The position numbers and the translations under genes are program-made. DNA of 64,000 bases, taken from contig NZ_JACSET010000007.1 in NCBI RefSeq assembly GCF_014334325.1, positions 62,001 to 126,000 of the forward strand. Reading direction: 5' to 3'. The notes below the pieces were generated by a model. The model saw only the letters and a program-made list of their open reading frames with translations, searched no databases and was not told the DNA's origin. The number at the start of each line of letters is the position of its first letter. The stretch's first letter is position 1. Shown piece by piece: positions 36,169 through 45,133 of this stretch. The DNA is from Treponema sp. Marseille-Q4130. GTDB taxonomy: Bacteria; Spirochaetota; Spirochaetia; Treponematales; Treponemataceae.

Positions 36169-36203
36169 TAATTGGTAATTGGTAATGTGTAATTTGTAAT
36201 TGA
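36169..36203. repeat. Five heptamer tandem repeats
   Basis: Five units of the form TAATNNN: TAATTGG, TAATTGG, TAATGTG, TAATTTG, TAATTGA. It lies in the 264-base gap between the PHP gene and the OFF-phase lipoprotein; nothing else but the terminator is seen in that gap. Confidence 0.8.
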
Positions 36204-36305
36204 GTTACCCATTAGCCATTGAAATTACCGTAAGCCGCATTTCGGCGCAGCCTTGCAGCGCGGGCGGTTCGTCCGATATCCCCGACGACTTTTTCAGCCT
36301 TCCGT

Positions 36306-36357
36306 AAAAAAAGGCCAAAACCCGTGTATACGGGACACGGATGTCCTATATACACGG
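36306..36357 (-). terminator. Terminator of the OFF-phase lipoprotein gene
   Basis: Minus strand: CCGTGTATA and TATACACGG (36357-36349 with 36330-36322) enclose an 18-base loop, followed by GTTTTGGCC and seven T. Confidence 0.7.
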
Positions 36358-36374
36358 CGGCGCTTTTGCAGCGT

Positions 36375-38418
36375 TTACAATTCAAAGTCCGGAGAGTAAC
36401 ACCATACGTATGAAAATACTTTTCCGCTATTGTAGTAGTCTATATCATTGTGTATGTCGTTCCCTATTTTCCATGACTGTCCGTTTACCGTGACGGTAAT
36501 GTCTGTTGCTGTTGTCGGAAGCCGGTACGTTTTACTGTCGGGCAGCTCGATTCTCATCTGTGTGTCTATGTAGTATTTTTTCCCAGATTCGAAAGTGCCG
36601 CTTGCATTTTCCCACCCGGTGCCGTTCCACACCCGCCATATGTAGGGAACGAGATACAACAGCTTTGCGTGACTGTCTGCACTGTAGGTATATGTTATAG
36701 AATTGGGTATCGGGTTTCCTACTACAGGAGGATCCATCGTTGCCGTAAGCGCGGTTATTGGCGTGCGGTTATCACTCCAGCGCGCATACAGCGTCATGTG
36801 ATCCGTTACCGGTTCAGAAAAGTCCCATGTGCCCCAAGCCTCCGTACCGTAGCTGGCATAATATTCGGAAGTACACCATGTGGAAAACGTCCAGTACGAA
36901 TTGACGGCTGCGGGAGCGGCAGGAGGGGAAATCAGCTGTCCCGAATCGGCTTCAATCGCTAGGGGGACGGCACGTCCGCGCCAGCCGACGACAAAGGTAA
37001 CGAGCTTTTTATCGACTATGCCTTCCGTACAAAAGACGTCGATAAACTTTTCTGCAGGAGGCGAAGCCTCATCGTATACCCTAATCTGCGCAATGCTTGC
37101 CGTTTGCCCCGCCTGCGCTGCTTCAGGAGTGCCTGAAATTACGCCGTCTTCTCCAAGCGAAAGACCTGCGGGAAGCGCTCCCGAGGTAATGCTAAAATGA
37201 TACGGACGCGTACCGCCGCTTACCACTGAAGCGACATCAACTTCGGTTATCGGCTTTCCGACATAGGATTTGGGAACGAATACGCTGCTTTGGCTGAGCG
37301 TAAGAGGATTGCTGCTTGAGACGTGGTGTTCTTTTGAAGCAACGGATGCATATGAATAACCGGCATAGTTGTTTGGCGTCGAAACGCTCCACTCTTCGTA
37401 AGAATTGCCGTCATCGAAGCTTACAAATACTTTTATATCGGGAGAAAGCATATACCGTGCGTTGTCGGGGCTGTCTATGCGCACTTGCGTTTGTATTTGG
37501 TAGATTCCTTCCGTACAAGGCGAGCCTGAAACGTTGCTCCATTCCAGTCCGTCCTTTTTTTGCCAGCCGTATGTAGAATTATTCGCAATAAGTTTTGCAG
37601 GCTCTCCCACTACGCCGGAGGGCTCATAGTCCGTATATGTATAAGAAATGCCGCTGGGTATTGTTTGCCCCAATACAAGCGGTGCTGCTTTTGCGCGCAC
37701 TTTGGTAATGGCAATTCGTTCTCTTACAAAGCTCACTTTCACGTTTACCGCTTTGGTAACGGCGAGGTCATAAGTGGCTGCTATGTTGCTTATAACAACA
37801 TCGTCTACCTTCCATTCTTTTAGTTCATAGCCCGTATCCGGTACAGCGGTAAAGGTTACGGTTTTGCCTTTTTCGACATTTATAGGGCTCACATCCGTTT
37901 CCGTAACGCCGTCCGCCTTTGCTTTAAGCGTACCGTGCCCGCCTTCCACGCTGAAATTTACGGTATACTTGGGCAGCGGTGTACTGTCGCTTTCAAAGCT
38001 CACCTTCACGTTTACCGCTTTGGTAACGGTAAATGAATAAGAATTATTCGTGCCGTTTACGGTGTTGCCGTCAAGCGTCCAGCCCTTTACCTGGTAGCCC
38101 GTCCCCGGCACCGCGGTAAAAGTTACTGTTTTGCCTTGTTCGACGCTTATGGGACTTGTTGCCGTTTCCGTTATACCGTCCGCCTTTGCTTTCAGCGTGC
38201 CGTTTGTGCCGTCCACGCTGAAATTTACCGCGTGCTTGGGTGTGGGCGTAGGCGGAGTGCCGCCGCCCGAATCGCCTCCGTTGGAACAGCTTGTAAAAAC
38301 GAGCGCTGCGGCAAACAGCAAAGCGCCGGCCGCTGCAATCGGTATTTTTTTTAAAAGGACTTTACCGAGTACCCCCCCCCCTATACAAACGTACAGGGTT
38401 CATCTTTCTTTCGTTCAT
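36375..38418 (-). CDS. Phase-variable InlB-repeat lipoprotein, tract in OFF frame
   Basis: GAGGAGG is followed by ATG at 38418 (MNERKMNPVRLYRGG). With the ten Gs present, the frame hits TAA seven codons on from the tract. With nine Gs it would read on as RGGVLGKVLLKK and a hydrophobic core to the lipobox FTSC, giving 680 residues. The open part (from about 38321) carries two divergent InlB-type repeats (HAVNFSVDGTNGTLKAKADG; YTVNFSVEGGHGTLKAKADG), a putative Ig module (PAGLSLGEDGVISGTPE) and a third B-repeat (FSTWCTSEYYASYG). Likely a surface lipoprotein, silent in the sequenced cell line. Confidence 0.85.
38372..38381 (-). repeat. Poly-G tract (ten G on minus strand) in coding sequence
   Basis: Ten Gs at the same place in the gene as the nine-G tract at 26742. 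One unit too many for the signal peptide to be read in frame. Confidence 0.9.
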
Positions 38419-38459
38419 CTAAACCTCCTCGTCAACGGGATAAACCGCTGTTTGTTATT

Positions 38460-38488
38460 ATTATAACATATTTCATCGCTTTTAACAA
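38460..38488 (-). promoter_or_regulatory. Promoter of the OFF-phase lipoprotein
   Basis: Minus strand: TTGTTA (38488-38483), 17 bases, TATAAT (38465-38460). The -10 region resembles that of the ON-phase gene. Confidence 0.7.
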
Positions 38489-38574
38489 CTTTTATTAATT
38501 ATTAATTATTGTTTTCAAGGTGATCGTAGAAGATCGGAGATACGACAAATTGTTGCCGCGTGAGACGGCTCGAC

Positions 38575-38772
38575 TTACAGCTGTTCGACTTCCGCTTCGG
38601 TGAGACCGGTCGCTTGTGCGATAATACTGATGGAAACTCCAAGTCGTTTGAAATTTGCCGCGTCTTGCAGTGCTTTTTGATATGAGCCTTCTTTCAGTGC
38701 GATTTCTCTTTCTTCTTCCCGCTATACGGCGATATCCACGTCATAGTCATATTCGGCAATTAACATATTCAT
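38575..38772 (-). pseudogene. 3' remnant of Rpn/PD-(D/E)XK transposase-nuclease family
   Basis: Sixty-six codons from an ATG with GAGGAG upstream: MNMLIAEYDYDVDIAV, an in-frame TAG at 38724-38722, then REEEREIALKEGSYQKALQDAA and NFKRLGVSISIIAQATGLTEAEVEQL before TAA. The AEYDYDVDIAV element and the closing LGVSISIIAQATGL are, from memory, typical of the C-terminus of Rpn-family (transposase_31-like) proteins. The catalytic domain is missing. The rest of the 515-base gap (38419-38933) holds only the promoter and the palindromic element. Confidence 0.7.
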
Positions 38773-38779
38773 TCTCCTC

Positions 38780-38822
38780 AAAAAACTTTTGCAGGAAGTT
38801 ACAACGTCCGAAAAAGTTTTTT
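38780..38822. repeat. Intergenic palindromic element, copy B
   Basis: AAAAACTTTTGCAGGAAGTT (38781-38800) and CCGAAAAAGTTTTTT (38808-38822) repeat the outer arms of the element at 5022-5123, but without the inner hairpins. Both copies are followed by CCGT and a CGC-rich tail. It abuts the transposase remnant. Confidence 0.6.
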
Positions 38823-38933
38823 CCGTACGCGCGAGCGCACACGTACTAAAGAAGTGTATAATCCGACTATCGAGTTTGCCCGACAAACTCGAAGTATAAT
38901 CGCGCCGCTTGAAAAAGGCGAAGTGCCGTGCGC

Positions 38934-39290
38934 TCAGCGGCGCTTGCGCTCTTCTTCCGATGCACAGGTCACACACATAAGTGCATACGGAAGCGCCTTT
39001 AAACGTTGCTGCGGAATGTCTTTACCGCACTTGACGCACTTCCCATATTTTCCCTGACGGATGCGGTCAAGCGCATTGTCCACAAGTTGCAGGCGCGCCG
39101 CATCCTGAGAGCCGAGCGAATCGAGCAGCGTACGGTCGATCGCATCGGAGGCAACATCTATAACGTCGCCTGCGGCAACGGTCTTTACCAATTTTTTCAT
39201 ATCGTCGCTCTGCTCCGCAAGAGAGGCAAGGATAGTCTGCCGACGTGAGAGCAAATCTTTTTTCATACTTTCGATAAATTTTTTATCCAT
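38934..39290 (-). CDS. DksA/TraR-family zinc-finger protein
   Basis: A 118-residue protein. An N-terminal coiled coil (residues 1-75) leads to the TraR/DksA four-Cys finger (GKCVKCGKDI...LMCVTCASEEER). Family members reach into the RNA polymerase secondary channel and adjust transcription with ppGpp. The coiled-coil tip lacks the usual DxxDxA, having DVIDVASDAIDR, which may serve. The ATG at 39290 gives the normal length; GGAG stands ten bases before it. Confidence 0.85.
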   Translation of the reverse strand: MDKKFIESMKKDLLSRRQTILASLAEQSDDMKKLVKTVAAGDVIDVASDAIDRTLLDSLGSQDAARLQLVDNALDRIRQGKYGKCVKCGKDIPQQRLKALPYALMCVTCASEEERKRR

Positions 39291-39430
39291 AACCGATGAA
39301 CTCCGTGCAATGAACCTCGCCCGTGTTGACAAGCGAGGGGATTTTATACATACTGAACAGTATACGACCAAATCGGAATAAAAACAAGGTTTAAATTGAA
39401 CATCTGAAATAGCTCCGTTCAATTTAACTT

Positions 39431-39452
39431 CGAGTTTTCTTTCGAAAACTCG
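39431..39452. other. Perfect hairpin upstream of infA
   Basis: CGAGTTTTC and GAAAACTCG form a nine-base stem with a four-base loop (TTTC centre). It lies 110 bases before the infA start and 140 after the DksA-like start on the other strand. It may be an mRNA leader hairpin. Confidence 0.5.
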
Positions 39453-39562
39453 CCCATATACGTGTGCACGATCGCGCACGAATGCAGCATTTTTGAAAAT
39501 TGATATTTTCTGCAATGCCGCATTTTAAAGATTTTTTTATTCGATTACGCAGCGGAGGAACT

Positions 39563-39781
39563 GTGGCTAAAGAAGAAGCTATCGAAGTGGAAGGCGTTGT
39601 AAAAGAGGCGCTCCCCAACACAACGTTCAGAATCGAGTTGCAAAACGGACATCTCATCCTTGCGACGCTGTCCGGAAAAATGCGGAAACACTACATCAGA
39701 ATCGTGCCGGGCGATACGGTAAAGGTTGCGCTTTCACCGTACGATTTGAACCGCGGCCGAATCATCTTCCGACAACGCTAA
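39563..39781 (+). CDS. infA: Translation initiation factor IF-1
   Basis: A 72-residue IF-1, the standard family length, starting with GTG at 39563 ([19 protein letters not shown]). GGAGG lies four bases upstream and decides this start over a longer in-frame ATG. The S1-like OB fold motifs are present: [38 protein letters not shown] and RGRIIFR. It occupies the ribosomal A site during initiation. Confidence 0.97.
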   Translation: MAKEEAIEVEGVVKEALPNTTFRIELQNGHLILATLSGKMRKHYIRIVPGDTVKVALSPYDLNRGRIIFRQR

Positions 39782-39836
39782 AGCACTTTTCGACGCCGCA
39801 CGATTTACGCGCCAGAGGATTTGCGGCGTTTCCGTT

Positions 39837-40406
39837 CTATTTCCGACTTCCCAATTTAATAAGCGCGACGGCGGATTTTACCGCACCGATGACGCCGTTG
39901 ATCGTGATAAAGAGACATAAGAGCCCGAACAGCGGGAAAAAGCCGAATATGCTGCTCGCGATGATGCCGAAAAACGCCTGCCCCAATTTCGAATAGAGCT
40001 GAGAGCGGAGCGCTTCTCGCGTATCACGTCTCTTTTCGTTTGTCCACGTATAGGTATAGCGCCTACCGGCATTTTGCCTGCCTTCGTAATTACTGCCGAA
40101 CCATTGCCAAAACATATCTTCGTCGCTGAAGCGGGAATCGGCGTAGGATCCGTATGCATACTGCGCATTCTGCTGCCGAGCGTATGAGTATTCCGCCTGT
40201 CCGAAACGGTCGTACTGAGAACGCTTCGTTTCATCCCCGAGCACATCGTATGCGGCGTTTATGGCTTTGAATTTTTCTTCGGCGCTTTTATCGCCCGGAT
40301 TTCTGTCGGGGTGATATTTGAATGCGAGTGTGCGGTACGCTTTTTTAATTTCATCGGTGCTTGCCGTTTTCGCGACTCCGAGCACCGCATACAAATCCTG
40401 TTCCAT
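39837..40406 (-). CDS. J-domain membrane protein
   Basis: A 189-residue protein. An N-terminal J-domain ([32 protein letters not shown]) has the HPD motif that stimulates DnaK. A Tyr/Gln/Arg-rich linker follows, then two membrane helices at the C-terminus (about 135-175). It lacks the zinc finger of true DnaJ, so it would recruit DnaK to the membrane. The ATG at 40406 stands seven bases after a -10 box. Confidence 0.88.
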   Translation of the reverse strand: MEQDLYAVLGVAKTASTDEIKKAYRTLAFKYHPDRNPGDKSAEEKFKAINAAYDVLGDETKRSQYDRFGQAEYSYARQQNAQYAYGSYADSRFSDEDMFWQWFGSNYEGRQNAGRRYTYTWTNEKRRDTREALRSQLYSKLGQAFFGIIASSIFGFFPLFGLLCLFITINGVIGAVKSAVALIKLGSRK

Positions 40407-40413
40407 CAAGTAT

Positions 40414-40442
40414 AAAATAGCCGTTTCGGACAAATGTTACAA
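40414..40442 (-). promoter_or_regulatory. J-domain gene promoter, leaderless geometry
   Basis: Minus strand: TTGTAA (40442-40437), 17 bases, TATTTT (40419-40414), then seven bases to the ATG at 40406. No ribosome site. Confidence 0.6.
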
Positions 40443-40517
40443 GTGCTTGCCGCACGAAAGCGGAAGCGAGCAAAAATACGCGACCGCTCCGAGCGGAGGT
40501 CGATCGCGTACGAAATT

Positions 40518-41393
40518 CTAAAACAGCGTGATCGAAAAGGATTTTTCAAAAACGTCGGAAGGGGCAAGCTCGTTACCCCATTCGCGTTCGCTCAATTCGC
40601 CCGAAAAGCCTGCGCGGTCGCAGCGACCGTACCACGGTTCGATGCACAAAAACGGAGCGCTCCTTTCCTGCGGTGACCACAAACCGAAAATATCCGTGTC
40701 GAAGTCCACGCGCACGAATTCTTTTTTCGATTTGTCAAGCAATGTGACTGCACGGATACCGCTGTTTTCGAAGATGAGCGCGTCGTGCGAAAACATATCG
40801 GCGGTAATCCGCATTTCGCCGTCGGAAAGCGACAAGGAATCCGTCTTCTCCTGCACAAGACCTGCGGCGTTTATCGTACGTGCGGTGACCCGCTCTATTT
40901 TTTCAGCGCCTGAAAGCCGGATCGAACAGTCGGTAAGTTTTCCGCCCTGCACCGGACACACGAAGCCCGGATGTGCGCCGAGAGAAAAATACATCGCCCG
41001 TTTTCCGGTGTTCGTCACGCGCCAGGTCTGTGTCAGCGTGCTTCCCGTAATCGTATATGTGATTTCGAATAAAAACGGAAACGGATAAACCTTCAGTGTT
41101 TTGTCCGTATCGGAAAGCGTAAACTGCAGATACGTATCCGTACACTTCGAAAGCGTGAACTCGACGTCGCGTGCAAATCCGTGCGGCGTCATAGGATAGG
41201 TTTTCCCTCCATAGCGATAGACTCCTCCGTTCAATTTTCCGACAAACGGAAAGAGGTTCGGCGCCGAACGATTCCATACGGCGGGATCGGCCTGCCACAG
41301 ATATTCGATATCGCCCTTTTTGAGCGATACGAGTTCGGCTCCTTTTAAAACCGCCGCTATTGAAATAACGCCGTTTGAAATTTCGTATTGCAT
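40518..41393 (-). CDS. Aldose 1-epimerase family (LacX-like) protein
   Basis: A 291-residue member of the galactose-mutarotase fold. Seen: SAPNLFPFVGKLNGGVYRYGGKTYPMTPHGFARD with the conserved PHGFAR, and SLGAHPGFVCPV carrying the second His. These supply the catalytic and binding residues for sugar anomer interconversion; the sugar is unknown. GGAGG lies before the ATG. It follows the Smr gene in the same direction, with a hairpin between them. Confidence 0.9.
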   Translation of the reverse strand: MQYEISNGVISIAAVLKGAELVSLKKGDIEYLWQADPAVWNRSAPNLFPFVGKLNGGVYRYGGKTYPMTPHGFARDVEFTLSKCTDTYLQFTLSDTDKTLKVYPFPFLFEITYTITGSTLTQTWRVTNTGKRAMYFSLGAHPGFVCPVQGGKLTDCSIRLSGAEKIERVTARTINAAGLVQEKTDSLSLSDGEMRITADMFSHDALIFENSGIRAVTLLDKSKKEFVRVDFDTDIFGLWSPQERSAPFLCIEPWYGRCDRAGFSGELSEREWGNELAPSDVFEKSFSITLF

Positions 41394-41422
41394 ATATGCC
41401 TCCGTATCAGTAAAGACTGCCG

Positions 41423-41445
41423 CTAAAAACTTCGTCGGTTTTTAG
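41423..41445. other. CTAAAAAC hairpin between smr and epimerase genes
   Basis: CTAAAAAC (41423-41430) pairs with GTTTTTAG (41438-41445) over seven bases. The same arms form the palindrome at 56792-56819. It stands 12 bases after the Smr stop and 29 before the epimerase start. Confidence 0.6.
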
Positions 41446-41457
41446 GGTACATCGATA

Positions 41458-42000
41458 TTAATTTTTCAAAAATACCCACGTAGCGCCGCTGCCGCCCATG
41501 CGCCGGTCGGGATGACCGGAACGGCCGCAGCGTCTATCCTGTTCGATAAATTTTCTCACTTCCTCTCCGAGTACCGGATCGCTTCCCGTCGTGTGGATTC
41601 CCTTTCCGTGCACGATGAGGATTTTACGAAGTCCGCGTTTTGCGCATTCACCGACGAAAATCGTAAGCCTGTTCCGCGCTTCCTCGCGCGTAAGGCCGTG
41701 CAAATCGATGCGCGCTTCGATCGGAAGATCTTTTACATAGAGCTGCGAGCGTGTTCGATTACGCTCGGCTTCCTCGGCCGCGATTTTATCTTTATCGACG
41801 ACGCCGTAACGGCGGAGCCACGCTTCCTGCGGATCGATGCGCTTTGTAAAACCGTTTTCATCTTCCGAACGATTCGACGACGCTTTGTTTTTTTCAGGTG
41901 CATTCGCTTTTTTACCCGAAACCGGATTTCCCGTCCGCGCTTTCCGCTTCGCTTCTTTTTGCATTTTATCCCATTCATCGAGTACCGTACCGAAATCCAT
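41458..42000 (-). CDS. Smr-domain protein
   Basis: A 180-residue protein. The first half is charged and probably disordered (KRKARTGNPVSGKKANAPEKNKASS); the second is an Smr domain (IDLHGLTREEARNRLTIFVGECAKRGLRKILIVHGKGIH...GGSGATWVFL) with both the DLHG and HGKG motifs. Stand-alone Smr proteins act as nucleases on branched DNA or on mRNA of stalled ribosomes. GGAGG precedes the ATG. Likely the head of a unit with the epimerase. Confidence 0.9.
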   Translation of the reverse strand: MDFGTVLDEWDKMQKEAKRKARTGNPVSGKKANAPEKNKASSNRSEDENGFTKRIDPQEAWLRRYGVVDKDKIAAEEAERNRTRSQLYVKDLPIEARIDLHGLTREEARNRLTIFVGECAKRGLRKILIVHGKGIHTTGSDPVLGEEVRKFIEQDRRCGRSGHPDRRMGGSGATWVFLKN

Positions 42001-42043
42001 AGTTCCTCCGCATTACCGATTATTACTTATTAATTATTAATTT

Positions 42044-43474
42044 TTACCGTATGGCGGCAACAGACGATGACGCAGCCCAGCCGCCTGCGGTACCGTATTG
42101 AATATACACCCATTTGCCGGCAGCCTCTTCAACGCGGACACGCTCGCCGCTTGCTATCGGAGAAACCAAACCCGATGACTCGTCGGGCACGAGCCGTATT
42201 TCACCGCCTTTAAAAATACCGTATGTTCCCGAAAGGCGTATTCCCGAAACTACGGCAAACGCAAAAACGATCATGGCGCAGCCTAAAAACGCGTATGCGC
42301 CTGCGCGTTTTTTCAGCACAAACAATACGGCGCACAAAAGTGCGAGCACAAATGCTGCCGACGCAAAAAATATGCACGCGGCAACGCTCGGTTCGGCTTT
42401 ACCGGCTGCGATGCCGAGCTTTGCCTCAAATGCGCGCCTGGCGGATACCGCTTTCCACGGAAAAAAAGCGTGCCTCTCGGCGCTCCGCAGCATCGCAAGC
42501 GTCTCGCAATCGGATTCGGAAACGGCGCGTACCGTATGTTCGCTTTCGGAATTGTCGACTTCCGAAAAAGCATAAGAAAAATAGCTTTCGTTGCTGTCGC
42601 TCTCATCGGAAGGAGAGGAAAGTGCGGGTACGACGCGGATCGACGCCGGAGGCGGCGAAAGCTTTACACGGGCGCCGCTGTATGCGCTTACGGTAAGCTC
42701 CATGTCGGGGATGGGCGCATTCCCGCTGACGAGAGGTTGCCACTCGAAGAGAGCGACGGGAATCGGGTCTGTCGTAAAAAGCGACGCGCGCGGAGCACCT
42801 TCGGCGATTTCATAGCGCCACAACTCCGTCAAAAGCGCATTTTTCGGAGCCGCCCACGAAAAACGTAGCGCCTGTACGACGTACTGCACGTACAGCGTAA
42901 ATAAAATTTTTTCACCGGCAGGCAGGGTAAACAGCGGTTCATCGTTCGCCGCGCCCTCCGCGAGTTCCGTTCCGTTTTCGAATTTAATAATCAAGCGAGG
43001 AAAAGTCGATGCGGGATTCTGTTCGATATTGACATCGGAAAAAGGAATATCATAGGGACGCCCTTTGATGCGCACGCGGAGCGACGGCAGCATATAGATG
43101 CGCGCATCCCGGAACGAAAGCCAGATATCGATTTCGGTACCGGACTGCATACCGCTCTCTGTATAATCCGTCTTCCGCATCGATACGACGCTGACGCCGG
43201 GCGGCATTACGGGACTGTCGGCTTGGACGTCGGAGGGTTTTACATCGGGTATGATGAGAGAAAACATATAGTCCGTTCCGGAATACAGCGCGCCGACGGG
43301 AGGCGTTACCCGGAGTTTTTGCAGATCGGACGGCGAAGAGGCATAGAGCGCCCCGATATCGAACGAAATTAATAAAAACAATATCGCAAAAACCGTTTTA
43401 CCCGGTATTCGAAACAGCATTGCGGATTCCGCATTTTTCAAAAGTCGAAGTGCTCCGATCATTTCGTTTTTCAT
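42044..43474 (-). CDS. BatD-like membrane protein with C-terminal SH3-like domain
   Basis: A 476-residue exported protein. A signal peptide (VFAILFLLISFDIGALYA) leads to beta-rich domains as in BatD oxygen-tolerance proteins (RVTPPVGALYSGTDYMFSLII). Two membrane helices lie near residues 365-410, and a bacterial SH3-type end follows (VRVEEAAGKWVYIQYGTAGGWAASS). It is the last gene of the Bat cluster, 17 bases after the batB-like stop. The BatD label rests on position and beta content; the start at 43474 is less sure. Confidence 0.7.
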   Translation of the reverse strand: MKNEMIGALRLLKNAESAMLFRIPGKTVFAILFLLISFDIGALYASSPSDLQKLRVTPPVGALYSGTDYMFSLIIPDVKPSDVQADSPVMPPGVSVVSMRKTDYTESGMQSGTEIDIWLSFRDARIYMLPSLRVRIKGRPYDIPFSDVNIEQNPASTFPRLIIKFENGTELAEGAANDEPLFTLPAGEKILFTLYVQYVVQALRFSWAAPKNALLTELWRYEIAEGAPRASLFTTDPIPVALFEWQPLVSGNAPIPDMELTVSAYSGARVKLSPPPASIRVVPALSSPSDESDSNESYFSYAFSEVDNSESEHTVRAVSESDCETLAMLRSAERHAFFPWKAVSARRAFEAKLGIAAGKAEPSVAACIFFASAAFVLALLCAVLFVLKKRAGAYAFLGCAMIVFAFAVVSGIRLSGTYGIFKGGEIRLVPDESSGLVSPIASGERVRVEEAAGKWVYIQYGTAGGWAASSSVAAIR

Positions 43475-43491
43475 CCGAGTCGGCAATAAAA

Positions 43492-45132
43492 TTAATAATC
43501 GACGGAAGAATTCGATTCCGCCGTCCGTTCGCTGTTTTTCCATTGCTTTTGATCATTCTCCCGTATCCGTTGGTATATAGCACTTTCGACAGCTGAAATC
43601 GCATCCGTATCCTCGACAAGCGGCACCGATTCCGTTTCCTTTTCGTGCGCTTCTTTGACGGTCTGCTGTCTGCGCGCGATTTCAAGGTTTTCTTTCGCCG
43701 CCGTCTTCGTGCCGTCGATCTTCAGCGCTTCCCGAAAGCATGCGACGGCTTCCGTGTAATTACCGCCCCGGTACGCAATAATCCCCCTATTGTAACAGGC
43801 TGCAAAGCGAACGTGCGCAGGCGAAGAGAGGTCGATGTTTTTCAAACACGAAAGAGAAGCCTCATATTCGCTCTGCATGATATAGGTCGCCGCAAGATTG
43901 TACTCGGCGTACTGTTCGGAAAGCGCGTCTCCGTTTTCGCCCGCTCTTTCTCCGACACGCAAAAAACCCGCGATCGCGCTCCGATAATTTTTCCGGTACC
44001 ACGCCCACGAACTTACCGCTATCTCCTGTGCGTTTGCGATTCGAGCGGTACACGAGGAAAACAAAATCGCTGAAACACAGAGGAAAACGGCGACCGCCTG
44101 ACTTTTGTGGAAGAGCCTCCGATAATTTTCAAAATCGAACTCGGCAACGGCGAAACTCAACACAAAAGCCGCAATCGCTAAAATCAAAAACAGCGTATAC
44201 CGCTCTACGGGCTTTACTTCATACGAAACGGTGAGCGCGGTTTCGCTTTTGAGCGGTTTTAACAATTCGAGCGCCGAACCTGCTTCGGTCGCATCGATGT
44301 ACCGCGCCGCAGCGGAATAATTATAGCGCGCGGCATAGTGAGAAGCCTGTTCGGCCGCTTTTTTCATCTGCTCCGAACGGAGAGCGGTCATCACTTTCGT
44401 CTTTCCGTCACCGGCATTTATCTCGACTTCCCGTTCCGTTCCGAATCCGATAAGTGAAACGTGCACGCCTTCTTTTACGCAAGTTTCGAGAGAGGCGGCG
44501 AGCTGCCCGTCGGTTTCGTCTCCGTCGGTAAAAATCCAAATGCGCTCCGCCTGCGCCGAGTCGGACGGAAACGAGCGGAGCGCAGCTTCGATGCCCTTGC
44601 CGAGCGACGTGCCGGCGGCGCTCATGAGATTCGGCGAAAGCGTTTCCAAAAGCGAGCGCACGATCGCCGTATCTTCCGTAAGCGGAACGACGATCACGCC
44701 GTCGCCTTTTGCCAAAACGACGGAAACGGACACGCCGTCCATGCGCGACAAAAGCATATCCGCATAGCGCGACGCCGCTTTGAGTCGCGTCAATCCGCCG
44801 GGCGCATCGTCGGCGGTCATGCTGTATGAAATATCGAATACGAACGAAACGGCGCTTCCGCTTTTCTGTACGGGCACTTCGTAAGTACCCCACGAAAATC
44901 CCGCATACGCGAAGACCAGCATAATCCATGCAAAGCAGCGGAACAATGTCCGTACGATGAGCGTACGAGAAAGATTGCGCATACGTTTTGATTCCGGAAG
45001 ATTCGTATCGATGACGGCTGTCCGCTTCGAATATGCAATGATCCCGCGATATCTGTGAAATGCGGCGACGAGAGCCGGAATAATCAATATAAAGCCGTAA
45101 AAGGCGTAGGGACGTTCACAGGAAATCATCAT
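43492..45132 (-). CDS. BatB-BatC fusion: VWA domain plus TPR repeats
   Basis: A 546-residue protein. Two N-terminal membrane helices precede a von Willebrand A domain (about 90-290) with MIDAS DISYSMT and FTDGDETDG. A further membrane helix lies near 315-335, a lipobox-like FSSC near 360, and then TPR repeats (NRGIIAYRGGNYTEAVACFREALKIDGTKTAAKENLEIARRQQ). In Bacteroides-type clusters BatB (VWA) and BatC (TPR) are separate. It would assemble a membrane complex with BatA and BatD. Confidence 0.85.
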   Translation of the reverse strand: MMISCERPYAFYGFILIIPALVAAFHRYRGIIAYSKRTAVIDTNLPESKRMRNLSRTLIVRTLFRCFAWIMLVFAYAGFSWGTYEVPVQKSGSAVSFVFDISYSMTADDAPGGLTRLKAASRYADMLLSRMDGVSVSVVLAKGDGVIVVPLTEDTAIVRSLLETLSPNLMSAAGTSLGKGIEAALRSFPSDSAQAERIWIFTDGDETDGQLAASLETCVKEGVHVSLIGFGTEREVEINAGDGKTKVMTALRSEQMKKAAEQASHYAARYNYSAAARYIDATEAGSALELLKPLKSETALTVSYEVKPVERYTLFLILAIAAFVLSFAVAEFDFENYRRLFHKSQAVAVFLCVSAILFSSCTARIANAQEIAVSSWAWYRKNYRSAIAGFLRVGERAGENGDALSEQYAEYNLAATYIMQSEYEASLSCLKNIDLSSPAHVRFAACYNRGIIAYRGGNYTEAVACFREALKIDGTKTAAKENLEIARRQQTVKEAHEKETESVPLVEDTDAISAVESAIYQRIRENDQKQWKNSERTAESNSSVDY

Positions 45133-45133
45133 A

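Noticed and set aside
36375-38321. Taking the TTG at 38321 as the true start of the InlB-repeat lipoprotein
   Set aside because: It has no ribosome site and removes the basic n-region of the signal peptide; an ATG with GAGGAGG at 38418 explains the gene better, one G out of frame.
38575-38772. Treating the Rpn remnant as an active mobile element
   Set aside because: Only the C-terminal 60 or so residues remain and an in-frame stop interrupts them.
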